Source: Calliopum simillimum
Taxonomy: Eukaryota > Arthropoda > Insecta > Diptera > Lauxaniidae
Length of the DNA stretch: 64,000 bases
Assembly: GCA_951812925.1 (NCBI GenBank)
Contig: OX638371.1
Location: 42,878,101 to 42,942,100 of the forward strand
Reading direction: 5' to 3'
Shown here piece by piece: positions 51,443 to 61,640 of the stretch. The position numbers and the translations under genes are program-made. The notes under the pieces were generated by a model. The model was not told the DNA's origin and did no database searches. It saw only the letters and a program-made list of their open reading frames with translations. The stretch's first letter is position 1, and every line of letters begins with the position of its first letter.

Positions 51443-54241
51443 TTATTGCAAATCGGATAATGAAATAGAAAGTTGTTTTTTAAATTGCACAGGGTGATTG
51501 TTAGATCTTAAATTTGTGTGAAGTGCGTTCCAAAGTCGTATTGTATGTATGAAAAATTGCCTTTCAGAGGTTGCGCAAGAATGACGAATCTGTATTAGTG
51601 TTTTTGCGCGATTTGATCTTGCAAAAGTTAGCCTATTATACAAGTATGTAGGTTTCATTGTTAAGATAATTTTATGCATCAATATTAGAGATCGAAATTT
51701 AAGGAGATTTTCGAAAGTCATGTTATAGAGCCGTCTTGCGTATTGTGAAACATGATCGTAGCGTTTTAGTCCGAAAACATATCTAGTGATATTATTGAAG
51801 GTAACATTTAACTTTTGTTTAGTGAGATAGTCACTGTTCGCATAAACTTCACAGCCATATAAAAGTGTAGGAATGAGATAAGACTTCGCAAGAAGCAATC
51901 TTATCCTCAGTGGTGTAAAGAATTGAGTAATCCATAGCACTCGAAGCATTCCATAAACTCTACCGATAACGTTAATTATGTGATTGTTCCAAGTTAATGT
52001 TCTATTGAATATAAGCCCTAGATTTTTTGCCGTGCTAACTAAGTCTATGCTACAATTTTGTAACATAATTTTAGGAATAGTCGAAGTATCGAAAATTCTT
52101 TTACTGATCACAATGCACTTAGATTTTGATGCGTTAAGACATAAACCATTTGAATGGACCCAACTTACTACACTAGATAAATCTTCATTAAGCCTAGCCA
52201 CACATGCTGTAATAGTTTCACGATTACAACTGACATACAACTGAACATCATCAGCATACATGTGAATGTTACAATTGGTGATAGCTTTTGGTAAATCATT
52301 AATGTACATAGAAAACAGAAGCGGTCCCAGAACAGAGCCCTGAGGAACTCCTCTGCCAACATTCAAAAATGTTGATGTTAAACCATTGGTGTGTACAGCC
52401 TGCGATCTCTGAGACAGATATGATTTTGTTAAATTAACAGCAGTAGTCGAAAAGTTGAACAACTTGGCTAATTTAGTTAGCAAAATATTATGATTAACAC
52501 TATCAAAAGCTTTAGACTGGTCTAAGAGTACAAGAAAACAGATTTTATTATCATCATGGCCAGCTCTAATTTCTTCAGTCACATCAATTAAGGCAGTAAC
52601 ACAACTATGCTTGACTCTGAAGCCTGACTGTCGATCAGTTATTAAATTATTGCTGTGAATAAATTCACTAATTTGACGGTGTAAAACGATTTCAAAAACT
52701 TTTGACAGATATGAGAGTATGGCTATAGGACGGTAGTCATTACTTGACTTAGGGATCGGTATAATTTTTGCTTTTTTCCATTCATTTGGAAAAACAGATG
52801 TCGTCAGAACGCAGTTAAACATATGTGTTATATAAGGAAGTAGTATAGGAAGCAAGGCTTTTAAGAAGGTGGGATGAATTTCATCAAATCCTATTGCGTT
52901 AGACTTAATATCAAGGAAACTTTTCAGAACCTCTTCTTGACTAACACATCTGAAACTAAAATTTATTTCTTGACTCAGGGAACTACTCGAATTTGAGTAG
53001 GAGTCTTGGGTAACATTTGGGATAGGTAGGTTGACAAATTTATTGTTGAGATCGTCAACATCTACCGGAAAACTGTTTTCAGGTACATCTTTTCTTATGC
53101 CAATGTTCCGAATTTCCTTCCAAGTTTTTTTGCTGCCAATCGCGTTATTAAACTTATGACTGTAAAACTTGACTTTGCAATTTTTTATTTCAGCCACCAC
53201 TCTTGACCTCAGCCGTCTATAACTGTTATACAGCTCGGGTGTTTTATACCGTTTCCACCGATTATATGATTCATTTCGTTGACAAATTAAATTTTGAATT
53301 CTGTTGTTAAACCAAGGCCTTTGTGAGTTTGTTTCATTTTTAGTTCTAGTTGGTACAAATTCATCAAAAAGACTATTAACATTTTCTTGAATAAAATTCA
53401 CTTGATCATCAACTAATGACATATCATAGATATTGGACCAGTTAAAATATCTTACTCTTTGTTCAAGTGCTGTGTAGTTAATGTGTTTAAAGTCTCTGTA
53501 AGAAAACGTGAGAGGGACATTATTTAAATGAAAATCGTAGATCATAAAAATAAGATCATGCTTAGAAAAGAATGGTACAGATAGCTGATCGTATAAGAGA
53601 ATCTTGGACTGTTCGTTAACAAAAAATAAATCCAGTAGAGTATCTATTGATTTAGTAAAGTGTGTTGGAGTTGCGTTGTTCACTGAAAAAAGGCCTAAAG
53701 CTTGCATGTTGTTTGACAAATTATTTTCTTTTAGTAGGTTGCTGTTGAAATCGCCAGCTATTATAATCTGAGAGAAAGACAAAGATATGTTCTCAATAAC
53801 ACCAACAAGTCCCGATATTTCAACCGAACGATTAGGACGATAAACACTTCCAATCAGCATATTGTGGTCTCCATTCATAATGTTAACAAACACATATTCC
53901 AGAACACCATCAGAAGGAGAGGAGCATATTAACTTGCAAGGTATATTATTGCGAACATAAACCGCTGCACCTCCAGCGTGACCCAGTCTATCAGCGCGAT
54001 ATATACGAAAACCATTTAATTTCAACAACACATCAGGCATATCCTGATCGAGCCATGTTTCCGATACGCAAACGACATCCACTCCAGATTTTTCAAAAAT
54101 ATTTCTGAACTCGTCCATCTTATTTTTTAGGCTTTGTGCATTTATGTGACAAATTTTAAAACCACTACGTTGCTTGCATAGCACGCGCATCATATTGTAT
54201 ACATTGTCTTTGGAACGATTATTACCATTGTTAGCACACAT
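51443..54241 (-). CDS. CR1 ORF2: apurinic-like endonuclease and reverse transcriptase (932 aa)
   Basis: The N-terminal endonuclease domain (about residues 25-240) shows ICHINAQSLKNK, SETWL with the catalytic Glu, VYRP, AGDFNSN with Asp/Asn near 164, and SKHDLI with the His. A spacer with SYRDFKHINY follows. Reverse transcriptase (about 440-740) has NDYRPIAILSYLSKVFE, LDQSKAFDSVNHNIL, GVPQGSVLGPLLFSMYINDL and the catalytic YADD near 661. The C-terminus holds the LLYGCEVYAN and FFIHTIRLWNALH blocks usual in CR1-like ORF2. No stop or shift is present. It would nick target DNA and prime cDNA synthesis from the element RNA. An alternative start inside the first 30 codons is possible. Confidence 0.9.
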   Translation of the reverse strand: MCANNGNNRSKDNVYNMMRVLCKQRSGFKICHINAQSLKNKMDEFRNIFEKSGVDVVCVSETWLDQDMPDVLLKLNGFRIYRADRLGHAGGAAVYVRNNIPCKLICSSPSDGVLEYVFVNIMNGDHNMLIGSVYRPNRSVEISGLVGVIENISLSFSQIIIAGDFNSNLLKENNLSNNMQALGLFSVNNATPTHFTKSIDTLLDLFFVNEQSKILLYDQLSVPFFSKHDLIFMIYDFHLNNVPLTFSYRDFKHINYTALEQRVRYFNWSNIYDMSLVDDQVNFIQENVNSLFDEFVPTRTKNETNSQRPWFNNRIQNLICQRNESYNRWKRYKTPELYNSYRRLRSRVVAEIKNCKVKFYSHKFNNAIGSKKTWKEIRNIGIRKDVPENSFPVDVDDLNNKFVNLPIPNVTQDSYSNSSSSLSQEINFSFRCVSQEEVLKSFLDIKSNAIGFDEIHPTFLKALLPILLPYITHMFNCVLTTSVFPNEWKKAKIIPIPKSSNDYRPIAILSYLSKVFEIVLHRQISEFIHSNNLITDRQSGFRVKHSCVTALIDVTEEIRAGHDDNKICFLVLLDQSKAFDSVNHNILLTKLAKLFNFSTTAVNLTKSYLSQRSQAVHTNGLTSTFLNVGRGVPQGSVLGPLLFSMYINDLPKAITNCNIHMYADDVQLYVSCNRETITACVARLNEDLSSVVSWVHSNGLCLNASKSKCIVISKRIFDTSTIPKIMLQNCSIDLVSTAKNLGLIFNRTLTWNNHIINVIGRVYGMLRVLWITQFFTPLRIRLLLAKSYLIPTLLYGCEVYANSDYLTKQKLNVTFNNITRYVFGLKRYDHVSQYARRLYNMTFENLLKFRSLILMHKIILTMKPTYLYNRLTFARSNRAKTLIQIRHSCATSERQFFIHTIRLWNALHTNLRSNNHPVQFKKQLSISLSDLQ

Positions 54242-54408
54242 AATAAAAAAATAAAAACCTAACCACCTGTGCTAGTATTGTAAAGACGTTTTGCAATAAT
54301 ATTACTAAAAAAGTAAAAATAATTTTGAAAAAATTGACCTTATTATACATACTAAAATAAAAATACATAAAATAATAATGCAGCCGAATATTACGGCTGG
54401 CGCTACTG

Positions 54409-55674
54409 TTATTGCTGTTCTGTTGCTTCATCTGTTGATGCAGTCTCTTCATCTGTTGATGCACTAGCTTTATTCCCACGAAAAAGTTGATTATTAAGTT
54501 CCTCTAATGAATTGATGCAAGATGCAGCATTACCTTGCTTTATTTTAATATAAACTCGCCCACGCCTGGTAAAAACTGCCCATAGTTTTTTTTCTTTCCT
54601 TAGTTGAACAGCTGACTTCAGTAATTGTTGATTTGCTTTCGTCAAACTTTCATTTACATATATAGGAACATTTGAATTAATACCAACATGATGCAGGCGT
54701 AATAGGTCATTTGTTGATTTTCGGAATAAAGCTATCGAATTGAGAAATGCATTCTTACACGCCGGTGTAGCGAGCTTTATGAATATGGGAGGATCAGTGT
54801 TTGAGTTTATCGTAGTGTGAAGTCGCTTTATACTCAATACGGTTGGAGGAGAAGTATTTATAGCACTACATAAACTGCTGAATATACCATGGAGATTTTC
54901 TTCGCTGCTGCGTGGTATTCCATGCAAGCGCAGATCGCAAGCTAAAGCCAAATTTTCTTGCTTGTGTAGCTGTTCTTTCATGCTGTTTAACTCATTCTTC
55001 AAATCAATAACCACATTATTATCGGAAACAATTGGTTCAGGGAGTGTGGAAATCGATTCTAGAGATGTAACTCGTTCACACAGCTTACCTATTTTAGTGT
55101 CTAACTCCGAAACTTTTGTGTCTACAACATTGAGTAACTTTTTTTCACTTTCAAGTATTTTAGTGTCTAGCTCCAACGCCTTTTTGTAAACAACATCAAG
55201 TATCTTTTTTTCACTCTGTTTGATTATAAGAGCAACACTATTAAAGCGCCTCTTCATATCGATAATTTCTTTGTATACCAGTTCGAGAGTAATACGAGTA
55301 GTTGGCTGATCTGTTGGTGTTTGCGTATTATGTTCCGGTGTTTTTCTGCTTGGTTTAACAGTGATAGGTGGGGTAGAAACTACGTTTGTATCATCTTCCG
55401 GAGTTAAAACATTGAGTGGGGCTGCAGCTGGTGGGGAGGTCTCTACATTTGTACAAACAGACTCACCTTGCTCCGCAACAGTGTCTGACGAATTTTCCGA
55501 TTGACTGACAGTGCATGGCTTGCATCTATATGTAGACTTGCCCTTACCATAGAATTCAATATCACTTGGCTTCATGTCAACGCAACTGCAGTGAAACCAC
55601 TCGTTGCAGCTGGAACATTCAATTTTATTGATGGTATGGTAACGTTCAACTTTCTTACCACAAACACACGGCAT
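54409..55674 (-). CDS. CR1 ORF1: PHD finger, coiled-coil RNA-binding protein (421 aa)
   Basis: Residues 3-54 form a C4HC3 PHD-type finger (CVC, CSSC, H, CSC, CKPC). A Thr/Pro-rich linker follows (about 60-130), then a long heptad-like coiled coil (about 130-245, three near-repeats of ILESEKKLLNVVDTK-type text), and a C-terminal domain with LRLHGIPRSSEENLHGIF, typical of LINE ORF1 proteins. PHD-bearing ORF1 is known from CR1 elements. It would coat the RNA and may bind chromatin through the finger. The stop lies 167 bp before ORF2. ORF1 ends in a short TDEETASTDEATEQQ-like acidic repeat. Confidence 0.88.
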   Translation of the reverse strand: MPCVCGKKVERYHTINKIECSSCNEWFHCSCVDMKPSDIEFYGKGKSTYRCKPCTVSQSENSSDTVAEQGESVCTNVETSPPAAAPLNVLTPEDDTNVVSTPPITVKPSRKTPEHNTQTPTDQPTTRITLELVYKEIIDMKRRFNSVALIIKQSEKKILDVVYKKALELDTKILESEKKLLNVVDTKVSELDTKIGKLCERVTSLESISTLPEPIVSDNNVVIDLKNELNSMKEQLHKQENLALACDLRLHGIPRSSEENLHGIFSSLCSAINTSPPTVLSIKRLHTTINSNTDPPIFIKLATPACKNAFLNSIALFRKSTNDLLRLHHVGINSNVPIYVNESLTKANQQLLKSAVQLRKEKKLWAVFTRRGRVYIKIKQGNAASCINSLEELNNQLFRGNKASASTDEETASTDEATEQQ

Positions 55675-55930
55675 ATTGCAAGATTTTTAATGTTTTTTAT
55701 TTATTTAATTATATGTAAATGTCAATCAGTTGGCGTAATCAGTTTCCGGTTATTTCAGAATGACGAGCACTGTAATATTAACAAGTATTCTTTAAACAGT
55801 TTAAAGGGGACAGTAGTTGAATTTCTGAAGATATTTGCGCACAGATGGCACTGTAGTTGAATGACCAGCTGATGTTGACAGCTATCGTTTATTTGACGTT
55901 TGTCCGTCGTATTGTTTACGTTTGGGTAGA

Positions 55931-56199
55931 TTACAAATTTATTAGTTAATTTCTCTTTTTTAAGAGTTTTTTTCAATTGAGCGCGTCAATTTTTATTTTA
56001 TTGAATTATTCAAGTCAATTGATCACTATTAAAAACTAAATTATAAGCCTCAAAAGTGCTTGAGTGATCAAAACTTTATTTCGCACTAAAACACACGTGC
56101 AGAAACTAAATAGAAGACAACTATTGGCAATGTTCGGTGTCCAATTTAAAGGGTAATTATTTAATTTTAGTCAGAGAAATTTTACCCGCCTTTTCACTT
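55931..56199. other. Foldback loop remainder, no gene
   Basis: AT-rich sequence between the CR1 5' region and the right foldback arm. Nothing recognised. Confidence 0.4.
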
Positions 56200-56395
56200 T
56201 CACTTCTATTCAAGGGTCAATATTTGCTAAAGGGTTACGTTTTCGTAAATGCAAATCGATATAATTTGTAGAACCAGTAATTCTCCACAAAGGAGATGAT
56301 AATACTTTTTATCGCGTGACTCACCATTTCATCAAAAAAAGTCCAAAATGAAAAATAATTGAAATCACACAAATTACGGAACAGACCTGAAAATT
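56200..56395. repeat. Foldback right arm, partner 50917-51110
   Basis: Mirror of the left arm described above, with scattered mismatches. Confidence 0.75.
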
Positions 56396-56429
56396 TTTGT
56401 TTTTCGTATCATAGCGTGATTTAAAAAAA

Positions 56430-57330
56430 CTATGATTTAAAATTGCGAAAAAGACCGGTCGCAAAAGTTCTCCAGAACTGGTTAAATAAGTATTCGATAG
56501 AATACGTCGAAATTGTACTATATCGGCAAAAAAAAAAATCGCCAGAGAGATAGGTGTGCGCCATAAAACTATGCAAAAAGCTATTTAAAAAAAATCTGAA
56601 GATGAGTGCAATCAAGAAAAAGCGAGTTCACAGCATTACAGAGCGCCAATAATGAGAAGGAAGAGAAGTAAGGAACTGCTTCGGAGGCACGCAAGTTGCA
56701 AGATAATTTTTTCTGATGAGAAACGAATGCTGCTGCAAGACAGCCACAACGCCTAAAATGATCGCGTGTATGCAGGTACTAAGGCCGATATTCCCATTTA
56801 TGAGCAGTTGAACGTTACCTAAACGTAACATCCGTTATGTTATTGAGCTCGATTTGGAAGAGGTTTTGAAAAAGCATGTGTTGCTACAGACCACGCCGTT
56901 ATTTGGTAATGAACTATTTTGCTTCTAGCAAGACTCAGCTCCACCGCACTAGGCTTTAAGTGTTTACAACTGGTGCGAAGCCAAACTCCCGCGTTTTATA
57001 TCGTCAGATGAATGCCCGCCATTTCCCCGGATCTGAATCCATTAGATTATTATGTATGGGGCTTTATGAAGGACAAAATGAAGAACATAAAACCTCTTAA
57101 GTTAGATCAATTCAAGCGGTTCTTATATAAGATATGGAACGAAATACCCAACAAAGTGGTGCGTGCCGCTTGTGCTTTCTTAACAAAGCGTATACGTCTG
57201 GCAAAAAGAATTCAGGGTGAAAGGTTTGAAATGAATGAGTACAAAGTAAAGACAATATATTCGCAAATAAAAATAATATGTTTTTTCATCAAATCCAATC
57301 ACGGATTCCTTTATTTTTAACTTAACACGC
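56430..57330 (+). pseudogene. Degenerate mariner-family transposase
   Basis: Plus-strand frames with stops: the N-terminus has KKIAREIGVRHKTMQKAI (a helix-turn-helix look). The catalytic part has IIFSDEKRMLLQDSHNA and NDRVYAGTKADIP (first Asp near 56718), then QDSAPPH (second Asp near 56932), and after a frameshift ISPDLNPLDYYVWG (third Asp near 57035). The last 100 codons are open. The motifs are those of mariner (DDD triad); the frameshift prevents exact spacing. Terminal inverted repeats were not found. Confidence 0.8.
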
Positions 57331-58197
57331 TGTACAATTATTTCCATATTTTGCCAAGCTAGGTTTAGTTCGCACGAACGTTCTCGGTTGCCACAGTTAT
57401 TAAACCTGATAAAACTCGTGTTTGTATTGATAGCCAAGAGTTGAATAATGTCACTGTCAAAGACGCATACCAAATACACTGTTCGACAGTTTCGAACTTT
57501 TTTAAAAACACATTAGAAAATCCAAAAAATTCTTAAATGAGACGTTAAAAAAAATACCTGTTTCTCGTGGTTTTTCTCCAGCACGTCACATTTTTTTTAA
57601 TCGATTTTTGAAGTTTTTTACCCACTGTACATGAAAAAACCAAAAATACCGCATTTTTGTGTTAAATCGATGAATTTAACTATATGATCCTTACATCTGA
57701 GGTGTATCATGTGTTCAGCAAACTTATGCAGGATATTGCGGGGAATATTTTTGTATAAAATTTTAACCCCGTTGAACCCCCACATGTGGGTCAGTTTTGC
57801 CCTTTTCTTAAAAATGAATGAATTTACAAAAATGACACCCAAAACAGGGAAATATTGAGTCAGTATGTACTGCAGAAATGTTCGCTATAAAATTTCACTA
57901 CTAGTTTCTAAACACGTAAAGGTCGAAATTTGAGCCCGAGACCAAAAAATCAATTAGGACTTTTCACATTGCATATTAAATACATCCCTGACGCGCTTAC
58001 CTTAAGTTTTAAGAATTTTTCTTGTTTGGTAACTCTAAGTGAAATTTTTTGCAGGATATTTTTGCAAATTTTTTAACCCATTGTGGCTCAGTTTTAGAAA
58101 AAGGGGTCAATAAGACCCATAAAAACAGGATATAATAGGTTAATGTATTCTGGGAGTGGGGTGAAATTTGGAAAATATTTATTGTTAAAAAAATTAA
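57331..58197. other. AT-rich stretch without recognised gene
   Basis: Only short open frames without recognisable content. No clear inverted repeat was seen that could bound the mariner remnant. Confidence 0.4.
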
Positions 58198-58585
58198 CCT
58201 TCGAACAGAGCTCTCTTCGTTGCAGTCGTAACTACTTTGCAAAGGATCAAAGGATCCTTTTTTTTATAATAGCTTAATAATATAACAATGCAATATTTAA
58301 AATTTCAATAAAAACAAGAAATTTTTTACTTTTGTTTTTAATTATTAAATTTTGTTATTTCTCTCCGTTAAATTTTTTTAATTCAATCATCATGAACTAA
58401 ATAAAAAACTTGTGTTGTTGTTCAAGCTATTAGTTAACATATGTTCTAAAATGTAAACAATAAAATGAAATACATAAATTTCCTTTAAAAATTGATAAAC
58501 TAATCTGAAATTTTATTGCTTACCGACATAAACTTAAGACCTACGAGCTGAGCTGGCTTAATAAAATAAATTTTGTCGTGTTACA
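58198..58585 (+). repeat. LTR fragment (copy 2 of the 38.7-kb LTR)
   Basis: From CCTTCGAACAGAGCTCTCTT to TGTTACA, matching 38753-39358 with internal deletions. No primer-binding site follows, so it is a solo or truncated LTR. Confidence 0.65.
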
Positions 58586-58596
58586 ACACAAACAAC

Positions 58597-58941
58597 AATT
58601 ATGACATAGAGGCTACATATTAACATTCAAACAAAACTGGAAATAAGTCGGCTCCGTAGCAGGGCAACGATGGTGCATTGATCTTGTGATTGGCACTGCG
58701 TTTGAGAGTTGTACCAACCATGACGTCCTCGGTTTAACTCCTGCCCAAACCAAACACAAAGTTTTTCAACTTGCAATTTTCAATTATAATTAATTTAGTA
58801 AAATAAAAATAAATAATTAATTTAGTAAAATAAAAATAATTATAATTACAACAAAAATAGTCTGATGAGTCTTTGTGACGAAAGACGAAACATATGTCAC
58901 TATAGCCGTGTATTTCATCCGTTCCTTAATTTGTCATAATT
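58597..58941 (+). mobile_element. 345-bp unit with Pol III-like boxes and a hammerhead ribozyme
   Basis: Bounded by a perfect 10-bp inverted repeat AATTATGACA/TGTCATAATT. Contains a B-box-like GGTTTAACTCC (58731-58741) with possible A-box-like text upstream (TAGCAGGGCAACG near 58658, or TGGTGCATTGA near 58671), a 27-bp AT-rich direct repeat (58788-58845) and the hammerhead near the 3' end. The arrangement recalls the SINE-like Sm-alpha elements of schistosomes (Pol III boxes plus hammerhead), and hammerheads of Penelope-like elements and retrozymes. Boundaries and the A box are tentative. Confidence 0.5.
58857..58903 (+). ncRNA. Hammerhead ribozyme, type I, minimal stem III
   Basis: All conserved parts are present in order. 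Stem I 5' strand AUAGU (58857-58861), core CUGAUGA (58862-58868), stem II GUCUUU (58869-58874)/AAAGAC (58881-58886) with loop GUGACG, core GAAA (58887-58890), stem III C-G (58891/58896) with loop AUAU closed by the A-U pair of the core, cleavage triplet GUC (58896-58898), stem I 3' strand ACUAU (58899-58903). Stem I and II pair perfectly. Self-cleavage is predicted after C58898. The 1-2-bp stem III is like hammerheads in Penelope-like elements and animal satellite DNAs, which may need dimer forms for full activity. Confidence 0.85.
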
Positions 58942-59951
58942 ATATGTTTCATAAGAATTTTAGAACTAAAAACTAATTTTATATTTTCTAAATTTTTTTA
59001 AGCCTAACTTTCATACATTTATTTTTAAACTAAACCTGAGTATGCAAAGTAGCAGAAGTTGCAAAGTATAAATAACAGTAGTGTTGGCGACTACTGTCAA
59101 CTTATACATGTCATTAAGTAAAACATTTAAACACTGCATCCTCTGGTAATCATATTTGGACCTTTTTTAATGAATTTAAATGCAATGCAAATATTTTTTA
59201 AAATCATTTGACTTTTTTAAGCGGTTTTTTTTTTTGTTCATTTTTGAGGTCTATTGAGGTTTCTGCAATTTGCGAATTAATTGCAATCAAAGAAAGTAGA
59301 CAAAGTTCCTCTGTGAAGTTAAAAAATACCACTTACGTTTATTTTGTAGTCCGATACGCGTACACACCACTAGAGGACACTGACAGCTAAGTGTACACGA
59401 AAGGATAATAAGATCATCTCAGGGATAAGAGAAAATAAAAAAAAGTAGTTGGTGTTTAATTTAACCAGATTCCTTAAAACTCACATAAATTCCTCTTTTT
59501 TTCTTCTAGTTTATGCGTTTATTTTCTAACAGATGCAAAACGTTCTTCAAATAGATAATCATAGATAATTCAGCACCTAAAAATTGCTGAAGAATAAAAC
59601 AATAGAAAAACAATGCGAAATGATCCTGTATTCTAAGAATGAAAATAGAAATATTAAGCGTTGTGGTACTTACACTAAACGTGGCGGTGTTTAGATATAG
59701 TGAATTAACTTTTGCGAGTGTAGCATTTATAAAATTACGTAATGGTTCTTACTTTTCATATATTTTGGTATAAAAATGAAAGTTCTATACTAATCTGTTT
59801 TTCCGATTATATTTTTTTATCGCCGTATAGATTCTTTCAAAAAAATTATAACACCAAAAAAATTTCACTTAAAAAGAAAGAAAACGCGATGGTTGGTACC
59901 CACAGCAATTTTTCGCCTAGAATACTTCGGTAAGTTTGTGCACTTTGTTAA
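58942..59951. other. AT-rich stretch without recognised gene
   Basis: No long frame or clear repeat. Small frames at 59208-59390 and 59742-59933 have no recognisable content. Confidence 0.4.
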
Positions 59952-60657
59952 GGGGACATTCGCTTTCGTAATTGAAAAGAAAAACACTTTTTAAAAATTT
60001 TATTATGAAAAAACTATTATATTTATTGACAAAACTTCTTTTGGACATTGTTAAACACTGTTTAAGAAATATGAAAAAAATTGTTTTTTTTATTTTTAGT
60101 TTCCCTTAGCTGCTGTAGAGGGCGCCATCCAAAAGTTACTTTTAAAACGGTAGGAAATATTTTAGACCTCCTGTAACAGATTTTTGAAAAATTCAAAATG
60201 GATTTTATTTTTAAGGCCTTAAACTATACAATAAGCCTTTAAAATTCATACTTTTTTATATTTTGAAGTTTTTGTATGAATATTTATGAAAAATGCGAAA
60301 AAATTTAGGGACTTACCCTCAAAAAATGCCCCGTAAAAAAAAGGGGGGGATATTTTTTAAAATTTTCAGAGGCTTATTGTATAGTAATTTTATGAGTAAT
60401 CGAATGCTTTTTGGTTTTTTAAAATCGGTCGAGTAGATTCGGAGAAAAATTTCCTACCAGTTTAAAAAGTAACTTTTGGATGGCGCCCTCTACAGCAGCT
60501 AAGGGAAACTAAAAATAAAAAAAAAAAATTTTTTTCATGTTTCCCAAACAGTGTTTAACAATGTCCAAAAGAAATTTTGTCAATAAATGTAATAGTTTTC
60601 TCATAAAAAAATTTTTAAAAAGTGTTTTTCTTTTCAATTACGAAAGCGAATGTCCCC
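59952..60657. mobile_element. 706-bp palindromic MITE, copy 2
   Basis: Near-identical to 39590-40296, with the same GGGGACATTCGCTTT ends. Left flank TTAA (59948-59951), right flank TTGA (60658-60661), the target duplication with one substitution. Confidence 0.85.
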
Positions 60658-61139
60658 TTGATATGTTCACGAATTCTTCCCAGGGTGTAAAAAAGTAAAA
60701 TATCTAGTTAACACATTTCAAAGACCAGAACACCAATAGTGGAGTCAATAAATACTTTTAGACGGAAGTCCTCAAGAGCAGCTCCGATTTGGATGTTTTT
60801 TTTTTTTTAAAAAATTTTGTTTTTTTTATTTTATTTAAAATCAGAAACTTTTTGGAGCTCGGTCGGAATTATATAATTTTTTAAACAATATTTAAGAAAC
60901 TTATGTTTTCATAAAAAAAAAATTGGAAAAAAATGCAACAAAAAAAAAATCAAATTCTAATTGCGTCGTTGCGGAAGTGCGGTTTGCGAAAGTTTGACAT
61001 TTGTAAAACAACAAACACATTGCCGAAAATTTCGGACTTCTGCAATTTCTCAAGATGGAAATATTCACATTGAACGTTCAGGCATTTGTGCATAAAAGAC
61101 TTACATTTTCGCAACTGCGCATAAACGCATTAATACCCA

Positions 61140-61364
61140 TATTGTTTGTTGTTTTTGTTTTTGATGCGACGTAGTCGTTGTTGTTTTTTTATGTTGGTTC
61201 GAATTCGATTTTGTGTGTACTCAATAAAAGCAACAAAAACGCGAAATTTTGACGAACGTGAAAAAAAAAACAATAAAAATTATTTCTGTGATTGTTGTAC
61301 AGAAATATTGATGTTGTTGGTCGAGCCAAAATTGGCTCACTTTTGTTCGACGCTGACATCCTTG
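61140..61364. mobile_element. Partial hAT-type MITE (relative of 41183-41557)
   Basis: The right end (GAGCCAAAATTGGCTCACTT...CGCTGACATCCTTG) matches the 41.5-kb MITE. The left terminus is not found, so it is truncated or rearranged. Confidence 0.55.
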
Positions 61365-61640
61365 ATTTAGGAGATATTTTTTCAATAAACCTAAAATTTA
61401 GAAAAAAAAAACGGTTTTTAAAAATAATTCCAAAGGGTCTCTTCGAACTATTTTTTCGCCAGATATATCTAAAATAGTTTTCAATAAAACATATTTTGCT
61501 CTTTTAAATCATATGTATATATTTGCATTGTATTAATTTTTTTATTGAAAAATGTTCAAATGAAACTTAGCAAACTTATTTAAAAAAATTAATATTATTT
61601 TTCCCACAAAATCTTATCTTATTTTGGACACGTGTTGGTA
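61365..61640. other. Foldback-family fragment
   Basis: TTTAGGAGATATTTTTTCAA and AAACCTAAAATTTAG echo the foldback text near 19060-19110. No gene. Confidence 0.4.

Larger units (their letters stand above)
51127..55930 (-). mobile_element. Full-length or near-full-length CR1-clade non-LTR retrotransposon
   Basis: Minus orientation: a 5' UTR of at least ~200 bp (5' end near 55.9 kb, not sharply defined), ORF1 with a PHD finger, a 167-bp gap, ORF2 with endonuclease and RT, a ~280-bp 3' UTR and a terminal (TAA)n run at 51129-51161. CR1-type elements end in short tandem repeats rather than poly-A, which fits. Both ORFs are open, so this copy may be competent or only recently silenced. It sits in the loop of an older foldback. 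Confidence 0.85.
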
